Assembly: GCF_002813445.1 (NCBI RefSeq) | Contig: NZ_PHHD01000001.1 | Location: forward strand, 4,836,001 to 4,900,000 | Direction of reading: 5' to 3' | DNA: 64,000 bases | From: Pseudomonas tolaasii NCPPB 2192 | GTDB taxonomy: Bacteria; Pseudomonadota; Gammaproteobacteria; Pseudomonadales; Pseudomonadaceae | In this document: in pieces, positions 52,572 to 61,465 of the stretch | Position numbering within the stretch: position 1 is the first letter of the stretch | Layout of the letters: the number at the start of each line of letters is the position of its first letter | The notes under the pieces: model-generated | What the model was told of the DNA's origin: nothing | The model's input: the letters and a program-made list of their open reading frames with translations, nothing else | Databases searched by the model: none | Position numbers and translations under genes: made by a program

Positions 52572-53855
52572 TCAAAAGCTCAGGCGCAGGGCGAGGGCGG
52601 CGAGGGTGATCAACAGCACCGGCAAGGTCAGCACGATGCCGACCTTGAAGTAGTAACCCCAGGTGATGGTGATGCCTTTGCGCGCCAGAATATGCAGCCA
52701 CAGCAACGTAGCCAGGCTGCCGATGGGGGTGATTTTCGGGCCCAGGTCGCTGCCGATCACGTTGGCGTAAATCATGGCGTCCTTGATCACGCCCACCGCA
52801 TGGCTTGACTCGATGGACAATGCGCCAATCAACACGGTCGGCAGGTTGTTCATCGCCGAAGAGAGCAGCGCCGTCAGCACGCCGGTGCCCATCGCCGCGC
52901 CCCACACGCCATAGGAGGCAAAGGTGTCGAGCCAGGTGGCGAGATAATTCGTCAGCCCGGCATTGCGCAAGCCGTAGACCACCAAGTACATCCCGAGGGA
53001 AAACACCACGATCTGCCACGGCGCTTCCTTGAGAACCTTGCGTGTGGAGATCTTGTGACCCTTGGCGGCGATCACCAACAGCAGTACCGCACACACGGCG
53101 GAAATGGCGCTGATGGGGATGCCCAACGGTTCCAGGGCGAAACAACCCACCAGCAAAATGCCCAGTACCCACCAGCCGGCGCGAAAGGTCGCACAATCGT
53201 GGACGGCGCTGGCCGGGTCTTCGAGGTCGGCGGGGTCGTAGGTGTGCGGAATATCGCGGCGGAAAAACCACAACAGCACCGCGAGCGTTGCCGCCACGCT
53301 GACCAGGTTCACGGGGACCATGACGGCGGCGTATTCGTTGAAACCGATCTTGAAGTAGTCCGCCGAGACAATATTGACCAGGTTCGACACCACCAGCGGC
53401 AAGCTCGCGGTGTCCGCGATAAACCCCGCTCCCATCACGAACGCCAGGGTGGCGGCAGGGGAAAAGCGCAAGGCCAGCAGCATCGACATCACAATCGGGG
53501 TGAGGATCAACGCTGCGCCATCGTTGGCGAACAGCGCCGAGACCAGCGCGCCGAGCAGCACCATATAGGCAAACAACTGCCGGCCGCGTCCACGACCCCA
53601 GCGCGCGACGTGCAGCGCCGTCCAGGCGAAGAACCCCGCTTCATCGAGCAGCAGGCTGATGATGATCAGCGCGACGAAGGTGCCGGTGGCGTTCCAGATG
53701 ATGTGCCACACCACGGGAATGTCCGTGAAGCTGATCACACCACACGCCAAAGCCAATATGGCGCCCAGCGTGGCGCTCCAGCCCACGCCGAGCCCCTTGG
53801 GCTGCCAGATGACCAGTACGATGGTGACGATAAAAATGGCGATTGCGACAAGCAT
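52572..53855 (-). CDS. arsB: arsenite efflux membrane protein ArsB
   Basis: 427 aa with about 11-12 membrane helices, of the typical ArsB length (429 aa in E. coli). Motifs include FFAWTALHVARWGRGRG, FANDGAALILTPIV, and SSAMNNLPTVLIGALSI. The ATG at 53855 has a GGAG site. It exports arsenite or antimonite using the proton gradient. No arsA gene is present. Confidence 0.95.
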   Translation of the reverse strand: MLVAIAIFIVTIVLVIWQPKGLGVGWSATLGAILALACGVISFTDIPVVWHIIWNATGTFVALIIISLLLDEAGFFAWTALHVARWGRGRGRQLFAYMVLLGALVSALFANDGAALILTPIVMSMLLALRFSPAATLAFVMGAGFIADTASLPLVVSNLVNIVSADYFKIGFNEYAAVMVPVNLVSVAATLAVLLWFFRRDIPHTYDPADLEDPASAVHDCATFRAGWWVLGILLVGCFALEPLGIPISAISAVCAVLLLVIAAKGHKISTRKVLKEAPWQIVVFSLGMYLVVYGLRNAGLTNYLATWLDTFASYGVWGAAMGTGVLTALLSSAMNNLPTVLIGALSIESSHAVGVIKDAMIYANVIGSDLGPKITPIGSLATLLWLHILARKGITITWGYYFKVGIVLTLPVLLITLAALALRLSF

Positions 53856-53874
53856 GAATAAACGCTCCGATGGC

Positions 53875-54231
53875 TCAGCAGCAGGTGCTGGCCCGTTGTG
53901 GTCTGTCGCCCATTGCATCAAGACGTTGTGCGTCGCTGTGCAACCATGGCTGGTTGGCTTGCAGGGTGGTTTCCAGCACTTGAGTGACCCAAGCGGGCAG
54001 CGCCGGATTGAGGCGGTAGTAGATCCATTGACCCTGACGACGGTCCAGCAGCAGCCCGCAACTGCGCAATTGCGCCAGGTGCCGGGAAATTTTGGGCTGA
54101 CTGTCGTCCAGAGCATGGATCAGTTCGCACACGCAAAGTTCGCCTTCGCGCAGAATCAGAAGTGTCAACCGAGCGCGAGTGGCATCGGCCAGGCATTTGA
54201 AGAGGGTGGGCGGGGAGAAAAGGTCTGACAT
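53875..54231 (-). CDS. arsR: arsenic-responsive repressor ArsR
   Basis: 118 aa winged helix. The arsenite-binding motif is ELCVCELIHAL (Cys32, Cys34), followed by the recognition helix QPKISRHLAQLRSCGLL. The protein ends STCC. First gene of arsRBC (19-nt gap to arsB). The palindrome at 54257-54272 is the candidate operator. Confidence 0.93.
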   Translation of the reverse strand: MSDLFSPPTLFKCLADATRARLTLLILREGELCVCELIHALDDSQPKISRHLAQLRSCGLLLDRRQGQWIYYRLNPALPAWVTQVLETTLQANQPWLHSDAQRLDAMGDRPQRASTCC

Positions 54232-54256
54232 AGCCGAGGTCTTGAAATATATTGAA

Positions 54257-54272
54257 ATCCGAATATACGGAT
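54257..54272. promoter_or_regulatory. candidate ArsR operator
   Basis: ATCCG-AATATA-CGGAT, a perfect interrupted palindrome 26 bp upstream of the arsR start in an AT-rich promoter region (ATATATTG, GCATATATG). Confidence 0.6.
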
Positions 54273-54408
54273 ATGCATATATGTAGGTCAAATCCTGAAT
54301 TCGGTTGATCTGGATCAAACCTCGGCAAATCCGCCACAAGTGTTTGAAATTAAAATGAAACATGAATGTCCTAAAGTGCCCGCCATCAGTGATATAGGAA
54401 GTAACCGC

Positions 54409-54624
54409 GTGACCCGTGCCACTCGCAACCTGCGCAAGACCCTCGATTCCGTCGCGGACAACAACGAAACCGCTGCGTTTGATCTCATGCGCGCTGTCGA
54501 AAAGCTCGGCGATGAGGTGTTGCGCCAACGCCTGCTCAATACCATTCACCGGCTGAACCAGGACGCCTACGAACTGCGCGAAGCCCGTGATGCGGTGGAG
54601 CAGGTGTCGGTCAAGCTCGCCTGA
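54409..54624 (+). CDS. hypothetical helical protein
   Basis: 71 aa from a GTG at 54409 with TAGGAAG ahead (an ATG at 54355 is possible but without a site). It is highly helical and charged (TRNLRKTLDSVADNNE, HRLNQDAYELREARDAVEQ), coiled-coil-like, with no membrane segment. Conserved-looking; function unknown. Confidence 0.65.
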   Translation: MTRATRNLRKTLDSVADNNETAAFDLMRAVEKLGDEVLRQRLLNTIHRLNQDAYELREARDAVEQVSVKLA

Positions 54625-54695
54625 GCACGATCGTTCAAGACAACCCCCGTGTGACGCTGGCATGCTTGTCGACTGTTTGTCGATGAGCCGTCTCC

Positions 54696-55391
54696 ATGTC
54701 TACATCTGTCCCTTATCAAGCCTTCGCTCGCGGCGCGATTGCCGTTATTCCATTATCCCTGGCCTGCGCGCCGTGGGGGCTGCTCGCCGGCTCCATGGCC
54801 ATCGATGCGCAATTCAGCCCGCTGGAGGCCCAGGGTTTGTCCGCCATCGTGTTTGCCGGCGCTGCGCAATTGGTGGCCATCGGCATGGTCAAAAGCGGCG
54901 CAAGCCTGATTTCTATTGTGTTGACCACGTTGCTGCTGACTTCCCAGCATTTGCTGTACGGCATGCACATGCGCCCAACCTTGTCCTCGCTGAATGCGCG
55001 CTGGCGCATCAGCCTGGGCTTTTTGCTGACCGACGAATTCTTTGCACTGGTCAATCATTACGATCGCGAGACCTTTAACCGCTGGTACGCCCTGGGCGTG
55101 GGTCTGACGTTTTATATCGCCTGGAACCTGTTCACCCTGGCCGGCATCGTACTTGGCAAAAGCATCCCCGGGCTTGATCAGTTGGGGCTGGAATTCTCCA
55201 TCGCCGCTACCTTTATTGCCTTGATCACCCCCGTCGTGCGTGATGTGCCCACGGTGGTGTGCGTGGCCGTGTCCTTGCTGTTCTCGGTGTGGCTGAGTTA
55301 CCTGCACTGGGAATCGGCGGTGGTGGTGTCGGGCGTGTTGGGCATGAGCGCAGGTTATGCCTGCAAACGGTTGGGAGTGGGCCAGCAATGA
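54696..55391 (+). CDS. azlC: AzlC family ABC-like permease subunit
   Basis: 231 aa with about five to six membrane helices. The AzlC pattern is AFARGAIAVIPLSLACAPWG and FAGAAQLVAIGMV, then LYGMHMRP. AzlC and AzlD together export branched-chain amino acids. The azlD start overlaps the stop (ATGA). Confidence 0.9.
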   Translation: MSTSVPYQAFARGAIAVIPLSLACAPWGLLAGSMAIDAQFSPLEAQGLSAIVFAGAAQLVAIGMVKSGASLISIVLTTLLLTSQHLLYGMHMRPTLSSLNARWRISLGFLLTDEFFALVNHYDRETFNRWYALGVGLTFYIAWNLFTLAGIVLGKSIPGLDQLGLEFSIAATFIALITPVVRDVPTVVCVAVSLLFSVWLSYLHWESAVVVSGVLGMSAGYACKRLGVGQQ

Positions 55392-55699
55392 TCTTCATCA
55401 TGATTGTGACCATGGGCCTGGTGGTGTTTTTCAACCGCTATCTGTTTATCGAACCGCGCCTGCCGGTGCGCCTGAACCGTGGCGCACGGGAGTTTCTGGG
55501 CTTTGCGGTGCCGGGCATGCTCACGGCGATTTGCGGGCCAATTATCTTCCTTGCCGAGCACAAGCTGAACCTGAGCCCGGCCAACCCTTACCTGCTGGCG
55601 GGGATCTGCGCAGTCGCCTTGATGTTTTGGACACGCAGTGTGTTGATCACCGTGCTGCTGAGCATGGCGCTGTTTTATCTGTTTCGCTGGTGGCTGTGA
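55388..55699 (+). CDS. azlD: AzlD domain protein
   Basis: 103 aa with three to four membrane helices (MIFIMIVTMGLVVFFNRYLF, FAVPGMLTAICGPIIF). It is the small partner of AzlC, coupled by a 4-nt overlap. Confidence 0.88.
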   Translation: MIFIMIVTMGLVVFFNRYLFIEPRLPVRLNRGAREFLGFAVPGMLTAICGPIIFLAEHKLNLSPANPYLLAGICAVALMFWTRSVLITVLLSMALFYLFRWWL

Positions 55700-55704
55700 T
55701 GCGC

Positions 55705-55732
55705 AGGCGAAAAAAAGCCCGCGGGAGAGCGG
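55705..55732. terminator. hairpin with A-run after azlD
   Basis: A7 then GCCCGC-ggga-GAGCGGGC. On + there is no T-run after it, so the structure is stronger as a reverse-strand terminator, although no reverse gene reads into it. Confidence 0.35.
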
Positions 55733-55871
55733 GCAGAAGGGAGACTTCTTAAAAATGAGCTTGTCGACTATAGGCGCCAGGGTCTGCCGTCACAGTGAAA
55801 GAAAGTTCATGCATGCGTCAGCCGGTGCCTCAGCGGTGGTAAAGTCGCGTTTTTTCCAAGGAAGTAATGGC

Positions 55872-56225
55872 ATGCGGAAGGTCGTCATTGGCGCGTTGGT
55901 CCTGGCAGTTCTGAGCGGCTGTGCGGGCTCGAAGATGAAAGAGGCGCGCACAGGCACGCCCTACAAAACCCTCGCCTCGGACAAGGCCCCGCTGTTGGTT
56001 GCCCAGTGCATCCAGTTCGGCTGGCAGGACGAAACCGTGTTTGGCGTTGATGCCGGCGGCTTCAAGGAGCCGCTCGAAGGCAGTGGTTTCACGGTGTACA
56101 CCACGGGCGGCGACTACTTTGCCGACGTGCGCAGTACGGGCGCCGGTTCCACCGTCAAATACTACGCTCACGAAGACAACCTGCCGGCCAAGCGTCGCCA
56201 GGCGGCGCTGGCGACCTGCCTGTAG
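55872..56225 (+). CDS. small putative lipoprotein
   Basis: 117 aa. The ATG at 55872 is preceded by AAGGAAGTAATGGC. Signal MRKVVIGALVLAVLSGC with lipobox LSGC (Cys17). The mature part contains CIQFGWQDETVFGVDAGGF and ends LATCL, so a single disulfide is possible. Conserved-type Pseudomonas lipoprotein; function unknown. Confidence 0.75.
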   Translation: MRKVVIGALVLAVLSGCAGSKMKEARTGTPYKTLASDKAPLLVAQCIQFGWQDETVFGVDAGGFKEPLEGSGFTVYTTGGDYFADVRSTGAGSTVKYYAHEDNLPAKRRQAALATCL

Positions 56226-56531
56226 GCCTCTGCTTGGGTCATATTCGGAAACGCCCGGCACGACAGCCGCCGGGCATTGGCTTATCATTCTTCCGCTCGC
56301 TCGACGTGATGGCTCTTTACCAGTACACGGACGTCGAGGCCGAATCGTCGGGCGGGCATCCTCCCTAACTCCCCACACGACTTCAGCTGGCATTGTGGCG
56401 AGGGAGCTTGCTCACGCTGGGCTGCGTAGCGGCCCCACGATCCTGGGAGCGCTTCGCACTCCAGCGGGAGCAAGCTCCCTCGCCACAGGTACTGCGCTCA
56501 CCCTTGACTAGTGATTCAGACGCGGGAAGGG
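56226..56531. other. intergenic region with hairpin and REP pair
   Basis: 306 bp without a gene. GCCCGGC...GCCGGGC at 56251-56273 is a 7-bp stem that may terminate the lipoprotein transcript. The REP pair at 56394-56487 fills the middle. The rest shows nothing clear. Confidence 0.6.
56394..56487. repeat. REP inverted pair
   Basis: TGTGGCGAGGGAGCTTGCTC on the left and GAGCAAGCTCCCTCGCCACA on the right are exact reverse complements for 20 bp and continue with near-matches. It lies between convergent genes and is a diverged subgroup (GAGGGAGCTTGC) of the REP family at 31190. Confidence 0.85.
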
Positions 56532-57569
56532 CTAACTTGCCTTGGCGCTCTTCGGCAAATCGGCGGCCAGTTGTTCGAGAAACATGGCCAGGGCAACTTC
56601 TTCGGCTTTCAAGCCTTTGCGCACCCGGGGCTTGGGCAGTTTGGACAGCTCACCAAGGCTGAAATGCTCCAGTACCGCCGGATGGATGTAGCACTTGCGA
56701 CACACCGCCGGGGTGTTGCCCAACTGCTTGGCCACATCCTTGACCATCGCCACCACATGGCGCTTGGCATCCGATTCCGGCTGCCACTCCAGCTCGCGCA
56801 ATACGGCGAGGGCCATCGCGGTACCGGCCCACGTACGGTAATCCTTGGCAGTAAAGTCGGCGCCGGTAAGGCTGTGCAGGTAGGCGTTCACGTCCGAGGA
56901 GGTGACGGTGTGCCGCTCGCCGTCCTCGTCCAGGTACTGAAACAGGTCTTGCCCCGGCAATTCCAGGCAACGCTTGACCACGGTGGCCAGGCGTCGGTCC
57001 TTGACGCTGACCTGATGCTCCACGCCACTTTTACCTCGGAACTGGAATTTGATTTCACTGCCTTTGATATCGACATGCCGCGTGCGCAGGGTGGTCAGCC
57101 CGTAGGATTTGTTCTCACGGGCGTACTGGGAATTGCCCACGCGAATCAACGTGGCGTCCAGCAGCATCACCACGGTGGCCAGCACCTTTTCGCGGGTAAA
57201 ACCGGGTTCGGCCATCTGCACCTCCAGTTTTTTGCGTAGCTTGGGCAACGCATTGCCGAACGCCTGCAAGCGCGCGTATTTATCCGTGTCACGCACTTCG
57301 CGCCAGCGCGGGTGGTAGCGGTATTGCTTGCGGCCCCGGGCGTCAAAGCCGGTGGCTTGCAGATGGCCGTGGGCATCCGCGCAAATCCATACGTCGGTGT
57401 AGGCGGGCGGGACCGCGAGCGCATTCAGCCGCGTGACTTCATCGGCATCGGTAATGCGCTTGCCCTGGGTGTCGAAGTATTGGAACTTGCCGCGCAACAG
57501 TTTGCGGCTGATGCCGGGCCGGGTGTCGTCTACATAGTGCAGGTCGCGGGGCAGCGCAGAGTCAGGCAT
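56532..57569 (-). CDS. DNA topoisomerase IB
   Basis: 345 aa poxvirus-type topoisomerase. The ATG at 57569 follows AAGGAATTCGCCCC. Catalytic residues: Arg in LIRVGN and the YGLTTLRTRHV box, and Tyr294 in VCRKCYIHPAV, the nucleophile. Bacterial members nick one strand and relax supercoils in both directions. Monocistronic, next to the mod operon on the same strand. Confidence 0.92.
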   Translation of the reverse strand: MPDSALPRDLHYVDDTRPGISRKLLRGKFQYFDTQGKRITDADEVTRLNALAVPPAYTDVWICADAHGHLQATGFDARGRKQYRYHPRWREVRDTDKYARLQAFGNALPKLRKKLEVQMAEPGFTREKVLATVVMLLDATLIRVGNSQYARENKSYGLTTLRTRHVDIKGSEIKFQFRGKSGVEHQVSVKDRRLATVVKRCLELPGQDLFQYLDEDGERHTVTSSDVNAYLHSLTGADFTAKDYRTWAGTAMALAVLRELEWQPESDAKRHVVAMVKDVAKQLGNTPAVCRKCYIHPAVLEHFSLGELSKLPKPRVRKGLKAEEVALAMFLEQLAADLPKSAKAS

Positions 57570-57646
57570 GGGGCGAATTCCTTGGCAACAAATCAAGCCG
57601 GTATGTCTGATTGACCGCAGCGGTGTGCGGTCGTGCCAAAAGGTTT

Positions 57647-58726
57647 CTATGCCAGCACGGCCACCGCCTTGATCTGCGCCCACAGCGTCTGGCCGGGGTG
57701 CAGTTGCAACTGGTCGCGGGAGAAGCGGGTGATGCGTGCCAGCAATGGCGTGCCGCCAGCGTCCAGGCGCACCAGCACATGAGCGTTGTTTTCCGCCGAC
57801 ATTTCTTCAGTGACCATCACCGGCAACCGATTGAGGATGCTGCTGTGTTCTTCGGCTTGCAGGCTGAGGCTCACATCCCTCGCCTGAATTTTCACACGCA
57901 ATTGTTTGCCGAGCGCCAGCGGAGCATGGGCCACACGAATCTGCAACGGGCAGCCCGGCAGTTGAAGGGTGAGCAATTGATAGTGCTCGTCATAAGCGCT
58001 GACGCTGCCATTGATCACCACACCGGCGTCGTCACCCCGCGCCATGGGCAGGTCGAGCCGCGCCAGGGTTTCGCCGACAGGGCCGCTGGCCAGTGCCTTG
58101 CCATCGCTGAGCAACACGATGTGATCGGCCAGCCGCGCCACTTCATCCTGGGCGTGGCTGACGTACAGCACCGGGATATCCAGTTCATCGTGCAGGCGTT
58201 CAAGGTACGGCAGGATTTCGCTTTTGCGCTGGCTGTCCAGTGCCGCCAGCGGCTCGTCCATCAGCAACAGTTTCGGGCTGGTGAGCAGTGCGCGGGCGAT
58301 GCCGATACGCTGGCGCTCGCCACCGGACAAATGCTGCGGGTGGCGCTCCAGCAGATGGCCGATACCCAGCAACTCGGTGGCCTGGGCCATGTCCACGCGC
58401 CGTTGTTGCCGTGGAATGCGCTTGAGGCCGAACTCCAAATTGGCACGCACCGACAGATGGGGAAACAGGCTCGCTTCCTGGAATACGTAACCCAGCGCGC
58501 GTTTGTGCGGTGGCATAAACAGCTCGTTGCGGCTGTCTTGCCAGACCTCGTCGTTGATCCGGATAAACCCGTCCGGGGCGTGTTCCAACCCGGCGATGCA
58601 ACGCAGGCAGGTGGTTTTGCCCGAGCCGGAGTGCCCGTACAACGCCGTCACGCCACGGCCGGGGAGCTGCAGGTCGACATCCAGCGCAAAGCCGGAATAG
58701 TTAAGGTGCAGGCGTACATCAATCAT
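57647..58726 (-). CDS. modC: molybdate ABC transporter ATP-binding protein
   Basis: 359 aa. Walker A YGHSGSGKTTCLRC, signature LSGGERQRIGIARAL, Walker B LLLMDEPLAALD. The C-terminal third holds the MOP (molybdate-binding) domain (LGKQLRVKIQARDVSLSL). Begins 5 nt after the modB stop. Standard ModC layout and length. Confidence 0.95.
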   Translation of the reverse strand: MIDVRLHLNYSGFALDVDLQLPGRGVTALYGHSGSGKTTCLRCIAGLEHAPDGFIRINDEVWQDSRNELFMPPHKRALGYVFQEASLFPHLSVRANLEFGLKRIPRQQRRVDMAQATELLGIGHLLERHPQHLSGGERQRIGIARALLTSPKLLLMDEPLAALDSQRKSEILPYLERLHDELDIPVLYVSHAQDEVARLADHIVLLSDGKALASGPVGETLARLDLPMARGDDAGVVINGSVSAYDEHYQLLTLQLPGCPLQIRVAHAPLALGKQLRVKIQARDVSLSLQAEEHSSILNRLPVMVTEEMSAENNAHVLVRLDAGGTPLLARITRFSRDQLQLHPGQTLWAQIKAVAVLA

Positions 58727-58731
58727 CGCAG

Positions 58732-59412
58732 TCAGCTCCAGCCCATCTTGGTTTTACGGCTGGAGTAGAGCGCCAGCAATACGAGGAATGCGAACACCAC
58801 CATGGAGCCAGCCAGCCAGTGGGCTTGCGCGTATTCCATGGCTTCAACGTGGTCGTAGATTTGCACCGAAACCACACGGGTTTTGTCCGGAATGTTACCG
58901 CCGATCATCAGCACCACCCCAAACTCACCGACGGCATGGGCGAAGCCGAGGATCGACGCGGTGATAAAGCCCGGGCGCGCCAGCGGCAGGACCACGCTGA
59001 AGAAGGTGTCCCATGGATTGGCGCGCAAGGTCGCGGCCACTTCCAGCGGGCGGGTGCCGATGGCGGAGAAGGCGTTTTGCAACGGCTGTACCACAAACGG
59101 CATGGAATAGATCACCGAGCCGATCACCAGCCCGGCGAAGCTGAAGGTCAGGGTGCCCAGGCCCAGCCATTGGGTGAACTGGCCGAAGTAGCCATTGGGA
59201 CCCATGGTCAACAACAGATAGAAGCCGATCACCGTTGGCGGCAACACCAACGGCAAGGCGACGATTGCGCCAATGGGGCCGCGCCACCACGAGCGGGTGC
59301 GCGACAGCCACAGGGCAATCGGAGTGCCGATGACCAGCAGGATCACGGTGGTCAGTGACGCCAGTTTAATGGTCAGCCAGATAGCGGAAAAATCGGCACT
59401 CGATAACGGCAT
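58732..59412 (-). CDS. modB: molybdate ABC transporter permease
   Basis: 226 aa, five to six membrane helices, with the ModB sequence type GTPIALWLSRTRSWWRGP and the EAA region RPLEVAATLRANPWDTFFSV. Its ATG immediately follows the modA stop (no gap), so they are translationally coupled. Confidence 0.95.
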   Translation of the reverse strand: MPLSSADFSAIWLTIKLASLTTVILLVIGTPIALWLSRTRSWWRGPIGAIVALPLVLPPTVIGFYLLLTMGPNGYFGQFTQWLGLGTLTFSFAGLVIGSVIYSMPFVVQPLQNAFSAIGTRPLEVAATLRANPWDTFFSVVLPLARPGFITASILGFAHAVGEFGVVLMIGGNIPDKTRVVSVQIYDHVEAMEYAQAHWLAGSMVVFAFLVLLALYSSRKTKMGWS

Positions 59413-60171
59413 TTACTTGGCCAGCTCGTAACCGTAGGACTTGATAACAGCAGCGGCTTTTGGCCCTTTGAGGTACTCAATCAGCGCCTTGGCGGCGACG
59501 CTGTCTTTGCCCTTGTTGAGGATCACCGCGTCCTGCTTGATCGGGTCGTGCATGGAGGCTGGAACAATCCACGCCGAACCGCTGGTGACTTTGCCGTCCT
59601 TGTAGATCTGCGACAAGGCCACAAACCCCAGCTCGGCATTGCCGGTGGAGACGAACTGATAGGCCTGGGTGATGTTCTGGCCTTCAACGATCTTGTCCTT
59701 GACCTTGTCGGTCAAGCCTTCCCGGGCCAGAACCTGAGTGGCGGCCAGGCCGTACGGGGCGGCTTTCGGGTTGGCGATGGACAGGTGCTTGAAGTCGTTT
59801 TTCTTCAGCACATCGCCTTTGGCGTCTACGTAACCTTCTTTGGCCGACCACAGGGCGAGGGTGCCTACGGCATAGGTGAAGCGCGAACCTTTGACAGTGT
59901 CGCCTTCGGTTTCAAGCTTTTGCGGGGTGGTATCGTCGGCGCTCAGGAACACCTCGAACGGCGCGCCGTTCTTGATCTGCGTGTAGAACTGGCCGGTGGC
60001 GCCGTAGGCCGCGACCAGCTTGTGGCCAGTGTCTTTTTCGAAGTCAGCGGCAATCGCCTGGATCGGCGCGGTGAAGTTGGCGGCCACGGCCACCTGGACT
60101 TCATCGGCGTGGGCTGAACCAAAGGCGAGGGCGGCGACCAGGATGGCCAGGCGTGAGGCGTGAATCTTCAT
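59413..60171 (-). CDS. modA: molybdate ABC transporter substrate-binding protein
   Basis: 252 aa. Sec signal IHASRLAILVAALAFGSAHA. The mature ModA sequence starts VQVAVAANFTAPIQAIAADF, with KLVAAYGATGQFYTQI forming part of the oxyanion pocket. Binds molybdate or tungstate in the periplasm. GGAGCTGCTTC precedes the ATG. A ModE-like operator lies upstream. Confidence 0.95.
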   Translation of the reverse strand: MKIHASRLAILVAALAFGSAHADEVQVAVAANFTAPIQAIAADFEKDTGHKLVAAYGATGQFYTQIKNGAPFEVFLSADDTTPQKLETEGDTVKGSRFTYAVGTLALWSAKEGYVDAKGDVLKKNDFKHLSIANPKAAPYGLAATQVLAREGLTDKVKDKIVEGQNITQAYQFVSTGNAELGFVALSQIYKDGKVTSGSAWIVPASMHDPIKQDAVILNKGKDSVAAKALIEYLKGPKAAAVIKSYGYELAK

Positions 60172-60225
60172 GAAGCAGCTCCTTGGGGGGTGGGCTTGTT
60201 ATGGCTTGTTATAGAGAGAAGGCTT

Positions 60226-60255
60226 AACCGCTATGTATGGGAATATATAGCGGTT
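60226..60255. promoter_or_regulatory. ModE-type operator upstream of modABC
   Basis: AACCGCTATGTA-tgggaa-TATATAGCGGTT, 12-bp arms with one mismatch and a 6-bp spacer, matching the ModE consensus (CGNTATATA-N6-TATATANCG). It begins 55 bp upstream of the modA start. Mo-loaded ModE would repress transport genes here. No modE gene is in the window. Confidence 0.75.
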
Positions 60256-60291
60256 GGCCATCCCCGGTACAGCCTAAAGTTGCCCCCCGTG

Positions 60292-61356
60292 TCAGAACGG
60301 CTTGAGCTTGGCCAGCGCCTGCTCGGCCAGTTGGCGTGTCAGGTCATAACTTGAAATGTCTTTGCCCAGGCGAAGCGCCTGGCCCGACCACAGGTTGCTG
60401 AACCCCGCCTCATCCTTGTCCTTGAGCGGCAGCAGCGCGCCGCCCGAGGTCGGAAATGCCGGTGCGGCGGGGTTGATCGCGCCCAGTTCACGCATCACCC
60501 GGTTGACGATGCCCCGTGCCGGGCGGCCCGTGAACAGGTTGGTCAGCGCAGTTTCGCTGGCCTGGGCGTTGCGCAGTGCATGGTGATGGGAAGCGGTGAC
60601 GTTGGCTTCGGGTGTAAACAGATACGCGGTGCCGATCTGCACGGCCGAGGCGCCCAGCGCGAAGGCCGCCACAATACCACGCGCGTCGCCAATGCCTCCG
60701 GCGGCAATCACCGGCACGCTGACGGCATCGACGATTTGCGGCACCAGCGCCATCAAACCGATCTGGGTATTGAGGTCGTCGGTGAGGAACAGCCCACGGT
60801 GGCCGCCCGCTTCGATGCCCATAGCGATGATTGCATCGCAGCCGTGTTGTTCCAGCCAAATGGCTTCTTCCACGGTGGTGGCCGACGACAGCACTTTGGC
60901 GCCCGTGGCCTTTACCCGGTCCAGCAGGGCTTTTTCCGGCAGGCCAAAGTGAAAACTCACCACTTCGGGGCGGAACTCTTCAATCACTTTGCACGCGTCT
61001 TCATTAAAAGGCGCGCGGTTGGATACCGGCGTCGGCGCGTCAAAGTCGGCGCCGAGTTCGCGGTAATAAGGTTCGAGCAACGCTTTCCAGCGGTGCTCGC
61101 GTGCTGCGTCCGGGGCGGGCGGTTGATGGCAGAAGAAGTTGACGTTAAGAGGCTTGGCGCCGGCCTCGCGCAGGGTAGTCAAGGCGTCGCGCAACTGGTC
61201 GAGGGTCAGCGCAGCCGCCGGCAGTGAGCCGAGGGCACCGGCCTTGCTGGCGGCGATCACCATGTCCGTGGTGGTGCCCACGGCCATCGGAGCCTGAATG
61301 ATGGGTACTTCAATGCCCAGCAGGTCGAGAATTCGGGTGTCTGGCCAGGTGCTCAT
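60292..61356 (-). CDS. nitronate monooxygenase family protein
   Basis: 354 aa FMN TIM-barrel (2-nitropropane dioxygenase-like). Motifs: PIIQAPMAVGTTTDMVIAAS, VNFFCHQPP, GIEAGGHRG and the FMN phosphate region VIAAGGIGDARGI. The ATG at 61356 has GGAG about 9 nt upstream. It oxidises nitronates such as propionate-3-nitronate to detoxify them. Confidence 0.9.
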   Translation of the reverse strand: MSTWPDTRILDLLGIEVPIIQAPMAVGTTTDMVIAASKAGALGSLPAAALTLDQLRDALTTLREAGAKPLNVNFFCHQPPAPDAAREHRWKALLEPYYRELGADFDAPTPVSNRAPFNEDACKVIEEFRPEVVSFHFGLPEKALLDRVKATGAKVLSSATTVEEAIWLEQHGCDAIIAMGIEAGGHRGLFLTDDLNTQIGLMALVPQIVDAVSVPVIAAGGIGDARGIVAAFALGASAVQIGTAYLFTPEANVTASHHHALRNAQASETALTNLFTGRPARGIVNRVMRELGAINPAAPAFPTSGGALLPLKDKDEAGFSNLWSGQALRLGKDISSYDLTRQLAEQALAKLKPF

Positions 61357-61465
61357 GGGATCCGTCTCCAGCGTTAGTAAGGCGTTTCGCTGTTTTAACA
61401 GGGCCCCTGGCACCCGGCCAGTCTGTTTTATTCACTGGACGACAGGGATGTTTCGTGGTGCGACG

